DNA of 64,000 nt from Streptomyces sp. TG1A-60 (lineage in GTDB: Bacteria > Actinomycetota > Actinomycetes > Streptomycetales > Streptomycetaceae), in contig NZ_CP147520.1 in the NCBI RefSeq assembly GCF_037201975.1, positions 3,782,001-3,846,000 on the forward strand. The letters are read 5' to 3'. The notes below the pieces were generated by a model. The model worked only from the letters and a program-made list of their open reading frames with translations. It ran no database searches and had not been told where the DNA came from. Position numbers and translations under genes: made by a program. Of this stretch, positions 49,417 through 58,372 are shown in pieces (position 1 is the stretch's first letter; the number at the start of each line of letters is the position of its first letter).

Positions 49417-49584
49417 TGAGCGCTCCGACGCCGCATGCCCCGCCCGGGCGGACAGCGTCCACCCGTTCACCCGGCCCAGCCCCGCCAACAGGCCATCAAC
49501 CAGGTCCGCGAGCGCCTACCGCGGCTCGGGCCGCGCGAACAGATCACCCAACCCCTCCGTCAACGCCGCCAGTTCCTCGACCAC
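49417..49584 (-). pseudogene. N-terminal fragment of an IS701-family transposase
   Basis: The frame VVEELAALTEGLGDLFARPE, PRRALADLVDGLLAGLGRVN, GWTLSARAGHAASERS is the typical start of IS701-type transposases of Streptomyces. It then loses homology. No catalytic part is present. The rest of 49237-49978 has no gene; 49780-49900 is unusually A/T-rich for this genome and likely holds the promoter of the next gene. Confidence 0.6.
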
Positions 49585-49978
49585 ACAGCGAAGTGCTCTT
49601 CCGCCACATCCACCAGCATGACCACTCAACGACAGCACCGATCAACCGTCACAAGATCCGCTGCTGTAGTACCGGGGTGGGTGCAAACTCCGCACCGCGA
49701 CGATCAAGATCTGCCCACGGCCGCGACAACCCGAGTCCAAGTCGGCAAACCGGATTTATTCAACGAATCATTGCTCTCGCGGCCCCCAGGGCATTCTCCG
49801 CGAGCGTGACACTCGGGAATCTTCGACATCCGAAACAACCGCAAACAACGCAAATCGCACTCCCCCTGCGAATTTTTCAACAGGGAAATTCAACTCTGCT
49901 GAATTCCGGCCGCTGGAATACCCTTGAAGCAGCCCGAAGGAATACGCCAGAGCCTGGGGCCTGGATTCGGGAGATTCG

Positions 49979-50923
49979 GTGGATCAGGACAACCCCCTCT
50001 CACTCGAAGGACTTGCCTCCGGTGCCCCGCCGTCAGCGGACGCCACCTTCGCCGCGGTGTTCCAGAAAGCCGTCAAAAGACGTGGCCTGCCCCTGGAAGG
50101 AATGCGCGACCGACTCGCCGATCAGGGCATCCAGGTCAGCCTCGCCACCCTCAGCTACTGGCAGCGGGGACGGAGCGAGCCCGAACGAGCCGATTCCCTG
50201 AGGGCCGTGGACGCGCTGGAGACCATCCTCGATCTGCCGTCCGGCACGCTCCGTTCGCTGCTCGGCCCCTACCGGCCCCGGGGCCGTACCGCTCCGCAGG
50301 GTCACAACCTCCGCTCCTCCCATCGTCTCCTCGGCGAGAACTCCCTTGCGGAACAGATCCTCGGCGCCGACTTCGCACGCCTGAACGAGTCGATTAGCAC
50401 CCCGAGTATCTGGGAAACCGTCACCATCGACGAGAATCGACGCATTAGCTCCATAGCCATCCAGCAGGTGCTGCGCGCCACGCGGGACGGCGCCGACCGC
50501 CTTACCGCCGTCCACACCTTCGACAGCGGAGCCCGCGCGGTCCGCACCACCGTTCGCTGCGGAATATCGGGAGATGCCCGCCTACTGTCCGATTTAGATA
50601 TGTCCGTGATCGACATAGAATTCGGCAAGAAACTTGTAAAAAATGAGACTGCGGTCGTCGACTACACGGTTTCCGTCGATCCGGGGGACGGGACGGACCA
50701 TCATTACGAGCGTTAAACTCGCGTCCAACTGCGCAATTATCTGCTGCACGTCTATTTCCATCCGGCGGCGCTGCCGACGGTGAGCCACCGCTATTACCGT
50801 GAGCGCTCCGGAGCGGACAAGAGCTATAACCACCGTCTTGTCCTGGACGCCTCGCACACGGTCCACGCGGCGCCGGGCCGGTGCCCGGCCGGCATCCAGG
50901 GCATCGCCTGGGAGTGGCCCTGA
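49979..50923 (+). pseudogene. XRE-like regulatory protein with in-frame TAA
   Basis: A GTG start (VDQDNPLSLEGLASG) gives a helix-turn-helix region (FQKAVKRRGLPLEGMRDRLA, QVSLATLSYWQRGRSEPERA) and a long beta-rich C-terminal part. Translation stops at TAA 50714-50716 after HHYER. The same frame continues without a break for 68 more codons (TRVQLRNYLLHVYFHPAALP to GIAWEWP) to TGA at 50921. The continuation reads like normal protein, so a nonsense mutation has shortened the gene by about a fifth. The short form may or may not work. Confidence 0.65.
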
Positions 50924-50930
50924 AACCCCA

Positions 50931-51023
50931 GGTCAGCGACCTGGGGTCCCCGGCCGCGGGGACACACCCCGCGGTCGGGCCGATGCCCGCCGTGGCCGAC
51001 GCCTGGGAGGCGTCGGCCACGGC
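50931..51023 (+). terminator. three consecutive hairpins after the XRE-like gene
   Basis: Three inverted repeats in a row: a 7-bp CCCCAGG stem at about 50931-50950, an 8-bp CCGCGGGG-type stem at about 50953-50973, and a perfect 16-bp stem at 50989-51004/51008-51023. They probably end transcription of the XRE-like gene and of whatever enters from the right. The first hairpin directly follows the outer TGA of the split gene, supporting the longer frame as the original one. No gene is seen from 51024 to 51266. Confidence 0.7.
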
Positions 51024-51266
51024 GGCGTTCGCCGCCTGCCCACCGCCCGCGCCCAACTCGCCACGGAACCGCCAGACCGCGCCTCCGCGCGGTGGCCCAC
51101 CAGCGCGGAGGCGCCCGGGGTGAAGGCGCGGTACCACCGAGTCCGCCCCGCTCACCTGCCGATCGGCGGCCGCGCGATGTGATCGTCCGTCATGGCCGAA
51201 GCGCCGGGTGGGTCCACCGTCAGCACGGCGGGCCCACCCGGTAGGTGCCGTAGGAGCGTGGGTTCG

Positions 51267-53279
51267 TCAGTCCGCGGTCTGCGTCGGGTCGGCCGTCACC
51301 CTGCGCAGCAGCGGCTTGCTGCCGCCGATCGCGGCGAATACCGCCAGCACGCCGACGGCCAGGCAGACGGCGAGCTGGAGCGCGCCCGTGCTGTTGACGG
51401 TGGCGCCGGCCGCCTGGTTGAACTGGTAGGCGCCGAAGACGCCCATCGCGGTGGTGCCGCCGGCCAGGGCGAGAAGGGGCAGGACCGTTTCACGGACCCG
51501 GGCCGCGTCCAGCACCTTCAGCGGCGTACCGGACAGCCGCATCAGGTTGTAGACGCGGCGTCGGTCGAGGACGTTGGCGGAGGCGGTCAGGCCGGCGGAG
51601 GCGGTGGCGACGAGGAAGCTCAGGATCAGCGTGGTGGTGGCTGCTGCGGCGATGCGGTCGGTGACCGTGGCTTCCTCGGCGGAGACGTAGTCCTGGGAGA
51701 TCGGGGACCGGCCCTGTCCGGCGGGCGTCAGGGCGGTGAGGGTGGCGTCGACCTGCTCGGGGCCGCCGGAGACGCGGGCGGTCACGCCGGTGCTGCCGAG
51801 CGTCACCGAGGAGGCCCAGTCGTCCATGCCTACGGTGCTGACGGATGCCCTGATGCCCGCTTGGTCGAGCAGAGTACGGACCTCGGTGGCCGTGTGCCGG
51901 GCGTCGGCGGCGTCGTCGGTGAGCACCGCGACCTGGTCGGGGTGCTCGGGCAGGCCACTGCCGAGCTGACTGACGGAGAAGAACCCGGCCACGAAGCCCG
52001 CCAGGACCAGACTGCTGACGGTGCGCCAGGCGCCGCGCGGGTCGTCGCTGAGCCTGCGGGCGGCCAGCAGGGTCGCCGGGCGCCGGGCGAAGCGGCCCGC
52101 GATCCGGCCCAGCCGGTCCACGACCCACGGGCCGACCAGCCAGAACGTGCCGTAGAAGAGGGCCAGCAGCCCCACCATCAGCCCGTTCGTCATGTCACCG
52201 TGCGCACTGAGGAAGATAAAGCCGAGAGCGGCCGCGAACAGCACGAGCCGGATCGTGCGGGTGCGCCGCGGATTGGCCTGCCGGGCCACGCCCAGCGGCG
52301 AGGTCGCCACCTGGCGCAGCATCGTCACCGCGCTGACGGTGATCAGGGCGGTGACCGCCGGCACCACCAGCGCGAGCCACGACAGACCGACCCACAGGTC
52401 GCCCGTGTACCAGGTGCCGACGCCGTAGGGGATCTCCGCGAGGGCGGGCAGCAGTGCCACGTAGGCGAGCGCGCCTGTGAGGGCGCCGGCGGCGCCCACG
52501 GCCGCCGCCTCCGCCGCCGTCATCGCGACGATCTGGCGCGGGGTGGCACCGGCCAGGCGCAGCGCGGCGAGCCGCTGTTCGCGCCGGGCCGCGCCCAGCC
52601 GTCCGGCCGCGGCGGCCAGCACGATCACGGGCATCACCAGCAGTACCGCGCTGAGCAGTGCCATCATCTCGTCGGCGCCCGCGAACATGCTCGCCTGAGT
52701 GCCGGAGAAATCGGCGATCGGGGCGCGGGTGGTCTGGCCGTAGTCGTAGTCGTTGCCGCCTTCGGCGGCCTTGGACACCGCCGGGTCGGTGGAGGTCCGG
52801 CCGATCACGGCGACCAGTTCGTCGGGGGAGGCGAGTCCGGCCGTGCCGATCGTGCCGTAGGACTGCGGCTTCGGGAAGCGGTCGGCCAGCTGGTTCGCGG
52901 GGAGGCGATGGATCAGCTCGGCCAGGGCAGGGGAGATGTACACCTCGCCCTTCTCGGGGAAGCCCCTCAGTCCGGGCGGCGCGGGTGTGGGCTCGCGGCC
53001 GGGGAGCTGGGCGAGGTTCACCACGGTGACGGGCTGGTGGCGGACGTACGTCGTGGTCATGGCCTGGACGGCGGTCGCCGCCTTGGTCGGCACGGCGTCG
53101 GGGGTGCGCCAGGTGGTGCGGTCGGCGCGGGTGCCGGAGCCGAGGGAGGCGGCGATCACGACCAGCAGCACGAAGGCGCTGACGGCGGCGGCTCCGGCGG
53201 CGAGCAGGTGGCTCTGCAGGCTGCGGCGGCCGGAGGACCGGGCGAGGTGCCAGGTCAGGGGCAGGACGGGGGAACGCAT
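51267..53279 (-). CDS. ABC transporter permease, FtsX/MacB type
   Basis: 670 residues, ten or so membrane helices in two FtsX domains. The first is preceded by an N-terminal helix and an extracytoplasmic domain; helices follow at MMALLSAVLLVMPVIVLAAA, AVGAAGALTGALAYVALLP and onward, and the second FtsX domain is at the C-terminus (LILSFLVATASAGLTASANV, LRLSGTPLKVLDAARV). Such single-chain permeases pair with a MacB-like ATPase to export peptides or drugs or to sense antibiotics. The ATPase gene lies 29 bases upstream in the same operon. Confidence 0.85.
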   Translation of the reverse strand: MRSPVLPLTWHLARSSGRRSLQSHLLAAGAAAVSAFVLLVVIAASLGSGTRADRTTWRTPDAVPTKAATAVQAMTTTYVRHQPVTVVNLAQLPGREPTPAPPGLRGFPEKGEVYISPALAELIHRLPANQLADRFPKPQSYGTIGTAGLASPDELVAVIGRTSTDPAVSKAAEGGNDYDYGQTTRAPIADFSGTQASMFAGADEMMALLSAVLLVMPVIVLAAAAGRLGAARREQRLAALRLAGATPRQIVAMTAAEAAAVGAAGALTGALAYVALLPALAEIPYGVGTWYTGDLWVGLSWLALVVPAVTALITVSAVTMLRQVATSPLGVARQANPRRTRTIRLVLFAAALGFIFLSAHGDMTNGLMVGLLALFYGTFWLVGPWVVDRLGRIAGRFARRPATLLAARRLSDDPRGAWRTVSSLVLAGFVAGFFSVSQLGSGLPEHPDQVAVLTDDAADARHTATEVRTLLDQAGIRASVSTVGMDDWASSVTLGSTGVTARVSGGPEQVDATLTALTPAGQGRSPISQDYVSAEEATVTDRIAAAATTTLILSFLVATASAGLTASANVLDRRRVYNLMRLSGTPLKVLDAARVRETVLPLLALAGGTTAMGVFGAYQFNQAAGATVNSTGALQLAVCLAVGVLAVFAAIGGSKPLLRRVTADPTQTAD

Positions 53280-53308
53280 CGAGGTCTCCTGGAGCGTGCG
53301 GGTCGGGG

Positions 53309-53992
53309 TCAGGCGGCCGTGTACTGGTGGTGGCTGCTGATCCGGCCGTCGCGGACCTGGAGGATCCGGTCGCAGTGGGCGGCGACGTCGGCGTCGTGGG
53401 TGACCATGACCAGGGCCGCGCCCGAGGCCCGGGGGACGGAGGTCAGCAGCGCTATGACCTCCTCGCTGGTGCGCTGGTCGAGAGCGCCGGTGGGTTCGTC
53501 GGCGAAGACGACGTCGGGCTCGGTCACGAGGGCGCGGGCGATGGCGACGCGCTGGGCCTGACCGCCGGAGAGCTGGCCCGGGCGGCGGTGTTCCAGGCCG
53601 TCCAGGCCGAGCGGGGCGAACCAGCGGCGGGCGCGTTCGACGGCCTGCTTGCGGGGGACGCCCTCCAGCATCAGGGGCAGGGCGATGTTCTCCTCGGCGG
53701 GCAGCTCCGGCAGCAACTGGCCGAACTGGAAGACGAACCCGAACCGCTTGCGGCGCAGTGCGCTGAGCCGGTTCTCGCCGAACTTGTCGATGCGTTCGCC
53801 GCGCAGCAGGACCTCACCGTCGTCGGGGCGGTTGACCCCGGCCAGGGTGTGCAACAGGGTGGACTTGCCGGAGCCGGACGGCCCCATGATGGCCAGCGAG
53901 TCGCGCTCGCCGACCTCGACGTCCACGCCGGCCAGCGCGGGGGTGGAGCCGTACTTCTTGATCAGGCCGTAGCCGGCCAGGACGGTGCTCAT
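53309..53992 (-). CDS. ABC transporter ATP-binding protein (MacB/LolD type)
   Basis: 227 residues from the ATG giving MSTVLAGYGLIKKYGSTPAL; the longer frame upstream is not coding. Walker A GPSGSGKSTLLHTLAG, Q-loop FVFQFGQLLPELPAEENIAL, signature LSGGQAQRVAIARALV, Walker B DVVFADEPTGALDQ and the switch His in MVTHDADVAAHCDRI are all present. The EENIALPLMLEGV segment is typical of MacB/LolD ATPases. First gene of the exporter operon. Confidence 0.9.
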   Translation of the reverse strand: MSTVLAGYGLIKKYGSTPALAGVDVEVGERDSLAIMGPSGSGKSTLLHTLAGVNRPDDGEVLLRGERIDKFGENRLSALRRKRFGFVFQFGQLLPELPAEENIALPLMLEGVPRKQAVERARRWFAPLGLDGLEHRRPGQLSGGQAQRVAIARALVTEPDVVFADEPTGALDQRTSEEVIALLTSVPRASGAALVMVTHDADVAAHCDRILQVRDGRISSHHQYTAA

Positions 53993-54133
53993 GACCGAGG
54001 TGCTCCCGGGCGTGGTGTCAGCGCTCCGCGTGAGTGTCACGCCGGTGCTCGACGGGTGGAGGAAGTGGCTCCACTGTCGCCCGGAAGCACGGGCGTGCGC
54101 CTCGGCCATATGGCCAGAGCCCCTGGCCGACCA

Positions 54134-54171
54134 CGCGGCGCGGATCGGCCGATCGGCCGATCCGCGCCGCG
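54134..54171. repeat. perfect 38-bp palindrome upstream of the ABC exporter
   Basis: A symmetric palindrome without a spacer: the 19 bases ending GATCGGCCGA at 54152 are the exact reverse complement of those from 54153. It lies about 140 bases before the exporter ATPase start and contains repeated GATCGGCC steps. Possible operator or cruciform; could also terminate transcription entering from the right. Confidence 0.8.
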
Positions 54172-54368
54172 CACCGCCGTGCCCGCTGTCGTCTTCTTCC
54201 CCTGCACTACGTCGGCGCAGGCCACCGGATGGATCGCCGGAGCGCTCGCGCATCCGGGAGTCGGGTTGACACACCGTTTCGATGAATCCGCTGCCGAGGT
54301 CGGACCGGGCTCCGCCGCCACCTGGGTTCAGGGCACCGAGAGGGCCGCTCACCACGGCTTCGGCTTGG

Positions 54369-54780
54369 CTACGTCGATCGTCTGGAGACGAACAGGTTGT
54401 TGGTCAGCGTGGCCCGGCCGGAGACGCCTCCGGTCACCATGTTCGGCGCGTCGGCGCTGGAGAAGACGTTGTTGCACACGCACGCCACCGTGCCGGTCTG
54501 CTGCGACATGTGGAGGTTCCACCGCTCGTCGGCGGTCACGACGCTGCAGCGGATCACCGCACTGCCGAACCGGGCGGAGCCGCACCCGCGGAGCGGGATG
54601 CCGTCGCCGTTGTCGTGGAGGTGGTTGTACTGGAACAGCTGGTCGGTGGTGGCGATGTCGGGGTCGAGGCCGTTCGCGTCGGAACTGCCCTGGGCAGGGC
54701 GGGTGCCCGTGATCTCGTTGTGCTGGACGGTGCACTTCGGCTGGATGCCCGGCCTCGTCCAGCGCCGCTCCGCCGCTGCC
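54369..54780 (-). pseudogene. fragment of a parallel beta-helix secreted protein
   Basis: One frame reads QPKCTVQHNEITGTRPAQG, LFQYNHLHDNGDGIPLRGCG, VTADERWNLHMSQQTGTVAC and LTNNLFVSRRST, a typical right-handed beta-helix (pectate-lyase-like) ladder. There is no start, signal peptide or front half; homology begins abruptly near 54780. A remnant. The sequence 54781-55075 shows no gene. Confidence 0.5.
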
Positions 54781-55075
54781 GTCGGGGCGGTGGCAGCGGC
54801 GGGGCGCCTGGCGTCGTACCGTCGTCACGTGTCCGGCAGCCAGGGTGCGTGTGCGGTGTCGACCGCGCGGACGACCGTTCGTCGTCGAGTCGCGCGCCGA
54901 GCGTGAAACGCCGGAACGGCACGGGGGCCGAGAGGGCCGGGAGACACCGGTCCGGACCGCTGGTGGTCGACCAGGGTCGGGTTCGGTCATCAGCGTTACG
55001 CGCTGCGCCTCCGCCTCGGTCCGCTGCTCCGGCTGCCGCGTGGTCGCGCGGCGTTGCGGGGTGTCTGGTCGGGGT

Positions 55076-55960
55076 TCACGATTCGGTGGAGTCGGACGGC
55101 GGGCGCGGGCCGCCGAAGCCGTGTTCCGAGAGGTCGAACCAGTTGCCCTCCGGATCCATGGCCCGGTACTCGGCGAAGGGGCGGTTGGTGAAGCGTTCGG
55201 CCGGTTTCGGAGTGCCGGCCGCCACCAGGGCCTCGGTGGTGGCCGCCGTGTCCTCGATGTGGAATCCGAAGTGGTTGAAGCCGACCGGGGTCTCACCGTC
55301 GAGCTGATGCTTGATCAGGGCAAGGGAGAGATAACCGTCGGAGAGGAAGCAACTGCCGTCCGGATCACGGTGGAAGAGTTCCATAGCGAAGACCGACGAG
55401 TAGAACTCGGCCAGCTTCTCCGGGTCACGGGCCACGATGGCCAGGTGGCGGAGCTTGGGTCGGGCGGCGGTGGGTTCGTCCACGGTGGACTCCTTCGGGT
55501 CGGGGGCCTGCTGCACCGGGCGGGGCGCGGGGATCATGTTGTGGAACGCGCTGATCAACCAGTGGCGCTCCGCCGTCCGTTCCACGACGGCCAGGGCGTG
55601 CGTGGTGGTCAGCGGCTGCCCGTCCGGGGCGGTGACGGTCGACTCCGCCTCCACCGTGGCCAGGTCGGGACGGAGGAACCGCACGGCAACGACGCGTGCG
55701 TCGAGGACGGTTCCGGCGTACGGCCCGTGGAAGAGGGCGTCGTGACCGGCCGCGATGCCGGCCCGGCCGAGTGGCTTGTCGCCTCGCACGGTCGTGAAGT
55801 CGCAGTCCTCCGCGAAGCCCGCGGCGAAGAGCGCGGCGTCACCTGCCGCCCAGCCACGGGCCATCTCGGCCCACAGGGCTCGGATCGCCCGAGCGTCGTC
55901 TGGGGTGCCTTCCTCGGTGCCGTCCTGGGCGGGGGCGTTCGTTCCTTCGGGCTGCTGCAT
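55076..55960 (-). CDS. fusion of a SnoaL/DUF4440 domain and a VOC (glyoxalase-like) domain
   Basis: 294 residues from the ATG giving MQQPEGTNAPAQDGTEEGT. Residues 20-140 are an NTF2/SnoaL-type domain (ALWAEMARGWAAGDAALFAA, FTTVRGDKPLGRAGIAAGHD, HWLISAFHNM). After a linker, residues 170-285 are a VOC domain (LRHLAIVARDPEKLAEFYSS, GFNHFGFHIEDTAATTEAL, YRAMDPEGNWFDLSEHG) with the usual metal-ligand positions His and Glu. The combination suggests a small-molecule enzyme or a binding protein. It starts 5 bases after the JAMM protease gene and is co-transcribed with it. Confidence 0.75.
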   Translation of the reverse strand: MQQPEGTNAPAQDGTEEGTPDDARAIRALWAEMARGWAAGDAALFAAGFAEDCDFTTVRGDKPLGRAGIAAGHDALFHGPYAGTVLDARVVAVRFLRPDLATVEAESTVTAPDGQPLTTTHALAVVERTAERHWLISAFHNMIPAPRPVQQAPDPKESTVDEPTAARPKLRHLAIVARDPEKLAEFYSSVFAMELFHRDPDGSCFLSDGYLSLALIKHQLDGETPVGFNHFGFHIEDTAATTEALVAAGTPKPAERFTNRPFAEYRAMDPEGNWFDLSEHGFGGPRPPSDSTES

Positions 55961-55965
55961 CGCTC

Positions 55966-56673
55966 TCACACCTTCATCAGTGAACTCGTACGGATACGCA
56001 GGTCGACCTCGGGGCACTCGGCGCCCTCGGAACCCTCGGAACCCTCGGCGGGATACTGGGCAGGCGGAGCCCAGGCGCCCAGGGCGTGGTAGAACTCGCC
56101 GTCCCGGCGCTCCAGGTAACAGATGATGTTGAGGGGCCACCCGGCCCGGCTGAAGAGATGACGGTCCATGGGAGTCGGGCGCTCGCTGAGCGTCTGGCCG
56201 CGTTCCGACGGCGGGCCCAGGCGGTGCCAGTCCGGGTGCATGTGGATGGAGCCGAGCAGGTCCATCCCCAGGGCCTCGGCCTCGCGGGACGCCCGGAGGA
56301 GGTCGCGGGAGTCCATCCACCAGCCGCGGTGCTCGTTTTCGTAGGCCGGCCCGAACGTCGGCACGATCGCCTCGCGGAACTCCCCCAGAGCCGCCGGATC
56401 ACTGGTGCGGGCGTTGCGGCCGAAAGCGACACGCCGCACGTGGTACGTCGTCCCGTCCGCGCTGCCGAGTAACAGCGCGAAACAGGGCAACGGTGCTTCG
56501 GGCGTGATGAGTCGGTACGCGCCGGCAGCCACGTCGAGGAAGTCCGCGAGTGCCTGGTCGTCCATCAGGACGGTGGGAGGAGCGGCGGTGGTACCACCGG
56601 TCGCGGAACAGTCGACCGAGCTGCATCGGGCGTCCGGCGAACCGGACCCGGACACGTTCGTCACAGCGGACAT
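55966..56673 (-). CDS. JAMM/MPN (Mov34) family metalloprotease-like protein
   Basis: 235 residues from the ATG giving MSAVTNVSGSGSPDARC; MDDQALADF at 56565 is an alternative. The JAMM metal site is in LLGSIHMHPDWHRLGPP with a later Ser and Asp (MDRHLFSRAGW), matching HxHPx(n)D. Bacterial JAMM proteins cut C-terminal tails from ubiquitin-like sulfur carriers or modify small molecules. The C-terminus has GSEGSEG from a tandem 9-bp repeat. Partner of the SnoaL-VOC fusion gene downstream. Nothing else is seen in 56674-57040. Confidence 0.7.
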   Translation of the reverse strand: MSAVTNVSGSGSPDARCSSVDCSATGGTTAAPPTVLMDDQALADFLDVAAGAYRLITPEAPLPCFALLLGSADGTTYHVRRVAFGRNARTSDPAALGEFREAIVPTFGPAYENEHRGWWMDSRDLLRASREAEALGMDLLGSIHMHPDWHRLGPPSERGQTLSERPTPMDRHLFSRAGWPLNIICYLERRDGEFYHALGAWAPPAQYPAEGSEGSEGAECPEVDLRIRTSSLMKV

Positions 56674-57059
56674 GGGGAGTGGTCTCCGTCGAAGTGGGGG
56701 GTGTGGGGAGGCCGTTGCAGCGGAGCGTCCGGAGACGTTACTTGAGGGTTCACACTCGCAGGTCGACTGCCGTGAACTGTGGGGATTTCCCTACGGCTTG
56801 ATAGGAACTTGCCGCCGGACGGTTTGCCACGTCGAGGGGGACGAGCCGCAAACGCGCGACGGGGTGCCGTGGGCAGCAGGCGATTCACCTCGGCCTCGCT
56901 CGCGTCGCCTCGGCACCGCCGGTCAGCCTGGCGTCGACAGACATGGGCGGCTCGGACGGGGGCGTCATGGCTAACTGGTCCCCGGAGGGTGCGCTTGCGC
57001 ATGATCGGGCTCCACATCTGTGGGGGGCGCACAGAGAAAAGTATCTGCCGACGCAGACA

Positions 57060-57082
57060 ATATCTCTGTAGCTACAGATATT
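57060..57082. promoter_or_regulatory. operator-like palindrome before the MarR gene
   Basis: CTGTAGCTACAG (57066-57077) is a perfect 12-bp palindrome with A/T-rich symmetric flanks (ATATCT and AGATATT), 52 bases before the MarR start. A second, weaker symmetry (TCTGC-N4-GCAGA) lies just upstream. This is the expected form and place of a MarR autoregulatory site. Confidence 0.6.
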
Positions 57083-57128
57083 GCAACAGCAGCTTCTTCC
57101 GTTGGCGACCTTCTGTCATCCTCGTGGG

Positions 57129-57446
57129 GTGGACGAGCAACTGCTGAACGACGACGACGTGACGCTCTACGGCCTGTTCGTGGACGCGTTCGCTCGCCTC
57201 AAGCCCGTCGTACCACGCGTCCTGGGAGTCCCGGACACCTGGTTCGAGGTGCTGCTGCGGCTGGGCCGCACGCCCGGGCACCGGCTGCGCATGACGGACC
57301 TGGCGGAGGCCGTGTCCTTCAGCTCGGGAGGCTTCACCCGGCTCGCCGACCGCATGGCGAAGGAGGGGCTGATCCGCCGCGACCCCGACCCCGCCGACCG
57401 GCGAGCCGCACTCGCCGCACGACCGTTGACCCGGTCGTCGGGCTGA
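57129..57446 (+). CDS. MarR family regulator, short at the C-terminus
   Basis: 105 residues from a GTG (VDEQLLNDDDVTLYGLFVD). The winged helix is present: TWFEVLLRLGRTPGHRLRMT, DLAEAVSFSSGGFTRLADRM, AKEGLIRRDPDPADRRAALA. MarR proteins normally have a further 35-40 residues of dimer helix; here the frame ends in ARPLTRSSG. The shortening points to a truncation, so dimer formation is uncertain. Confidence 0.65.
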   Translation: MDEQLLNDDDVTLYGLFVDAFARLKPVVPRVLGVPDTWFEVLLRLGRTPGHRLRMTDLAEAVSFSSGGFTRLADRMAKEGLIRRDPDPADRRAALAARPLTRSSG

Positions 57447-57450
57447 ACGC

Positions 57451-57631
57451 GATCGCCTCCGTCCTGAGCGCCGACGGGCACGCGCGAGCTCGTCACACGA
57501 CTGACGGCGTCGTGTCGGAAGGTCCGGGCGACGAGGTGCGCGTCCGGTCCAGGGGCTTGGTCGTCGTGGCCGGCGGCACCGTCATCAGCGCCGCCGGCGC
57601 GGACGAACTGCGGCGTACCGACGACGGCTGA
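57451..57631 (+). pseudogene. probable SnoaL-like domain fragment
   Basis: One frame reads GVVSEGPGDEVRVRSRGLVV, VAGGTVISAAGADELRRTDD then stops, which resembles the last strands of an NTF2/SnoaL domain. No start of its own is seen and the front joins the broken end of the MarR gene, so this looks like the result of a deletion that fused two genes' remains. Confidence 0.35.
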
Positions 57632-57727
57632 CGCATTACCAAGCGCGCCATACGCGTCAAGTGATGCTTCAGGTCCCCGTGGCCGGCCTTCGCGACTTCC
57701 CGTCCACAACCTGCGGAGGAACTCTGC

Positions 57728-58138
57728 TCAGGCGATGTCGTGGACATCGTGTTCGAGCAGGTCGGATGCGTGCCGCGCAATGGCACGGTAGTCGGCATCG
57801 TCGTGAAGGACAGCCAGGCCGTGGTGGGCGGCGGTCGCGGCGATGACGAGGTCCACCGCCGAGGCGCTGCGATGCTCTCCAGCCTGGGCCATACGGTGTT
57901 GCACCGCGCTGATCCAACGCCCCGCGTTCTTCGGTACCGCCGCATCGGGATAGAGGTCGCTGAACATCTCCGCGATCTCGTCGTACTCGCGTCCGTTCCG
58001 GGCGCTGTACAGGAACTCGGTTCGCTGCACGTAGCAGGATGCGATCGCCCCGGCGTCGATCGCGTCGTACCAGGCCACTTGCAGTTCTGGATCCCGGAGC
58101 AGCCGGACCAGGCCGGACGTGTCGAGCAAGTAGATCAC
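57728..58138 (-). CDS. vapC: VapC toxin (PIN-domain ribonuclease)
   Basis: 136 residues from a GTG (VIYLLDTSGLVRLLRDPEL) overlapping the antitoxin stop by 4 bases. PIN active-site acids are in LLDTSGL (Asp6), QRTEFLYSARNG (Glu), SAVDLVIAATAAHHG (Asp) and VLHDDADYRAIA (Asp). VapC toxins cut tRNA or rRNA. A fragment of a near-identical relative sits at 45381 beside tRNA-Gly. Confidence 0.85.
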   Translation of the reverse strand: MIYLLDTSGLVRLLRDPELQVAWYDAIDAGAIASCYVQRTEFLYSARNGREYDEIAEMFSDLYPDAAVPKNAGRWISAVQHRMAQAGEHRSASAVDLVIAATAAHHGLAVLHDDADYRAIARHASDLLEHDVHDIA

Positions 58139-58356
58139 CGGCCGTGCTTCTCCGCCCGGTGCAGGCGCTCGGCGTCCTCGACCGCACCCCACTCACGCGC
58201 ACGCTCGAAGTGACGGCTGATACGCGCCGCACGCTCCTGCTGCTCGGCGTAGAAGTGCAGAGCGAGATTGACCGCTTCCTTCTTGGTCCTGACCTTGGCC
58301 AGAGCCATGGCCCGTTCCAGGGCATCGTCATCGATGTCGATCTGCGTCACGGACAT
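58135..58356 (-). CDS. vapB: VapB antitoxin
   Basis: 73 residues (MSVTQIDIDDDALERAMALA). The N-terminus is a ribbon-helix-helix type DNA-binding part (VTQIDIDDDALERAMALAKV, RTKKEAVNLALHFYAEQQ) and the C-terminus (HFERAREWGAVEDAERLH) would wrap VapC. It is the first gene of the pair; the operator palindrome lies just upstream. Confidence 0.85.
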   Translation of the reverse strand: MSVTQIDIDDDALERAMALAKVRTKKEAVNLALHFYAEQQERAARISRHFERAREWGAVEDAERLHRAEKHGR

Positions 58357-58372
58357 GTGGCACCTCCCTCAC

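Noticed and set aside
45289..50950. attL/attR pair bounding the IS-rich region
   Set aside because: CCCCAGGTCAG hairpins occur after tRNA-Gly and after the XRE-like gene, but they differ with compensating changes in the stem, which fits two terminators better than a recombination repeat.
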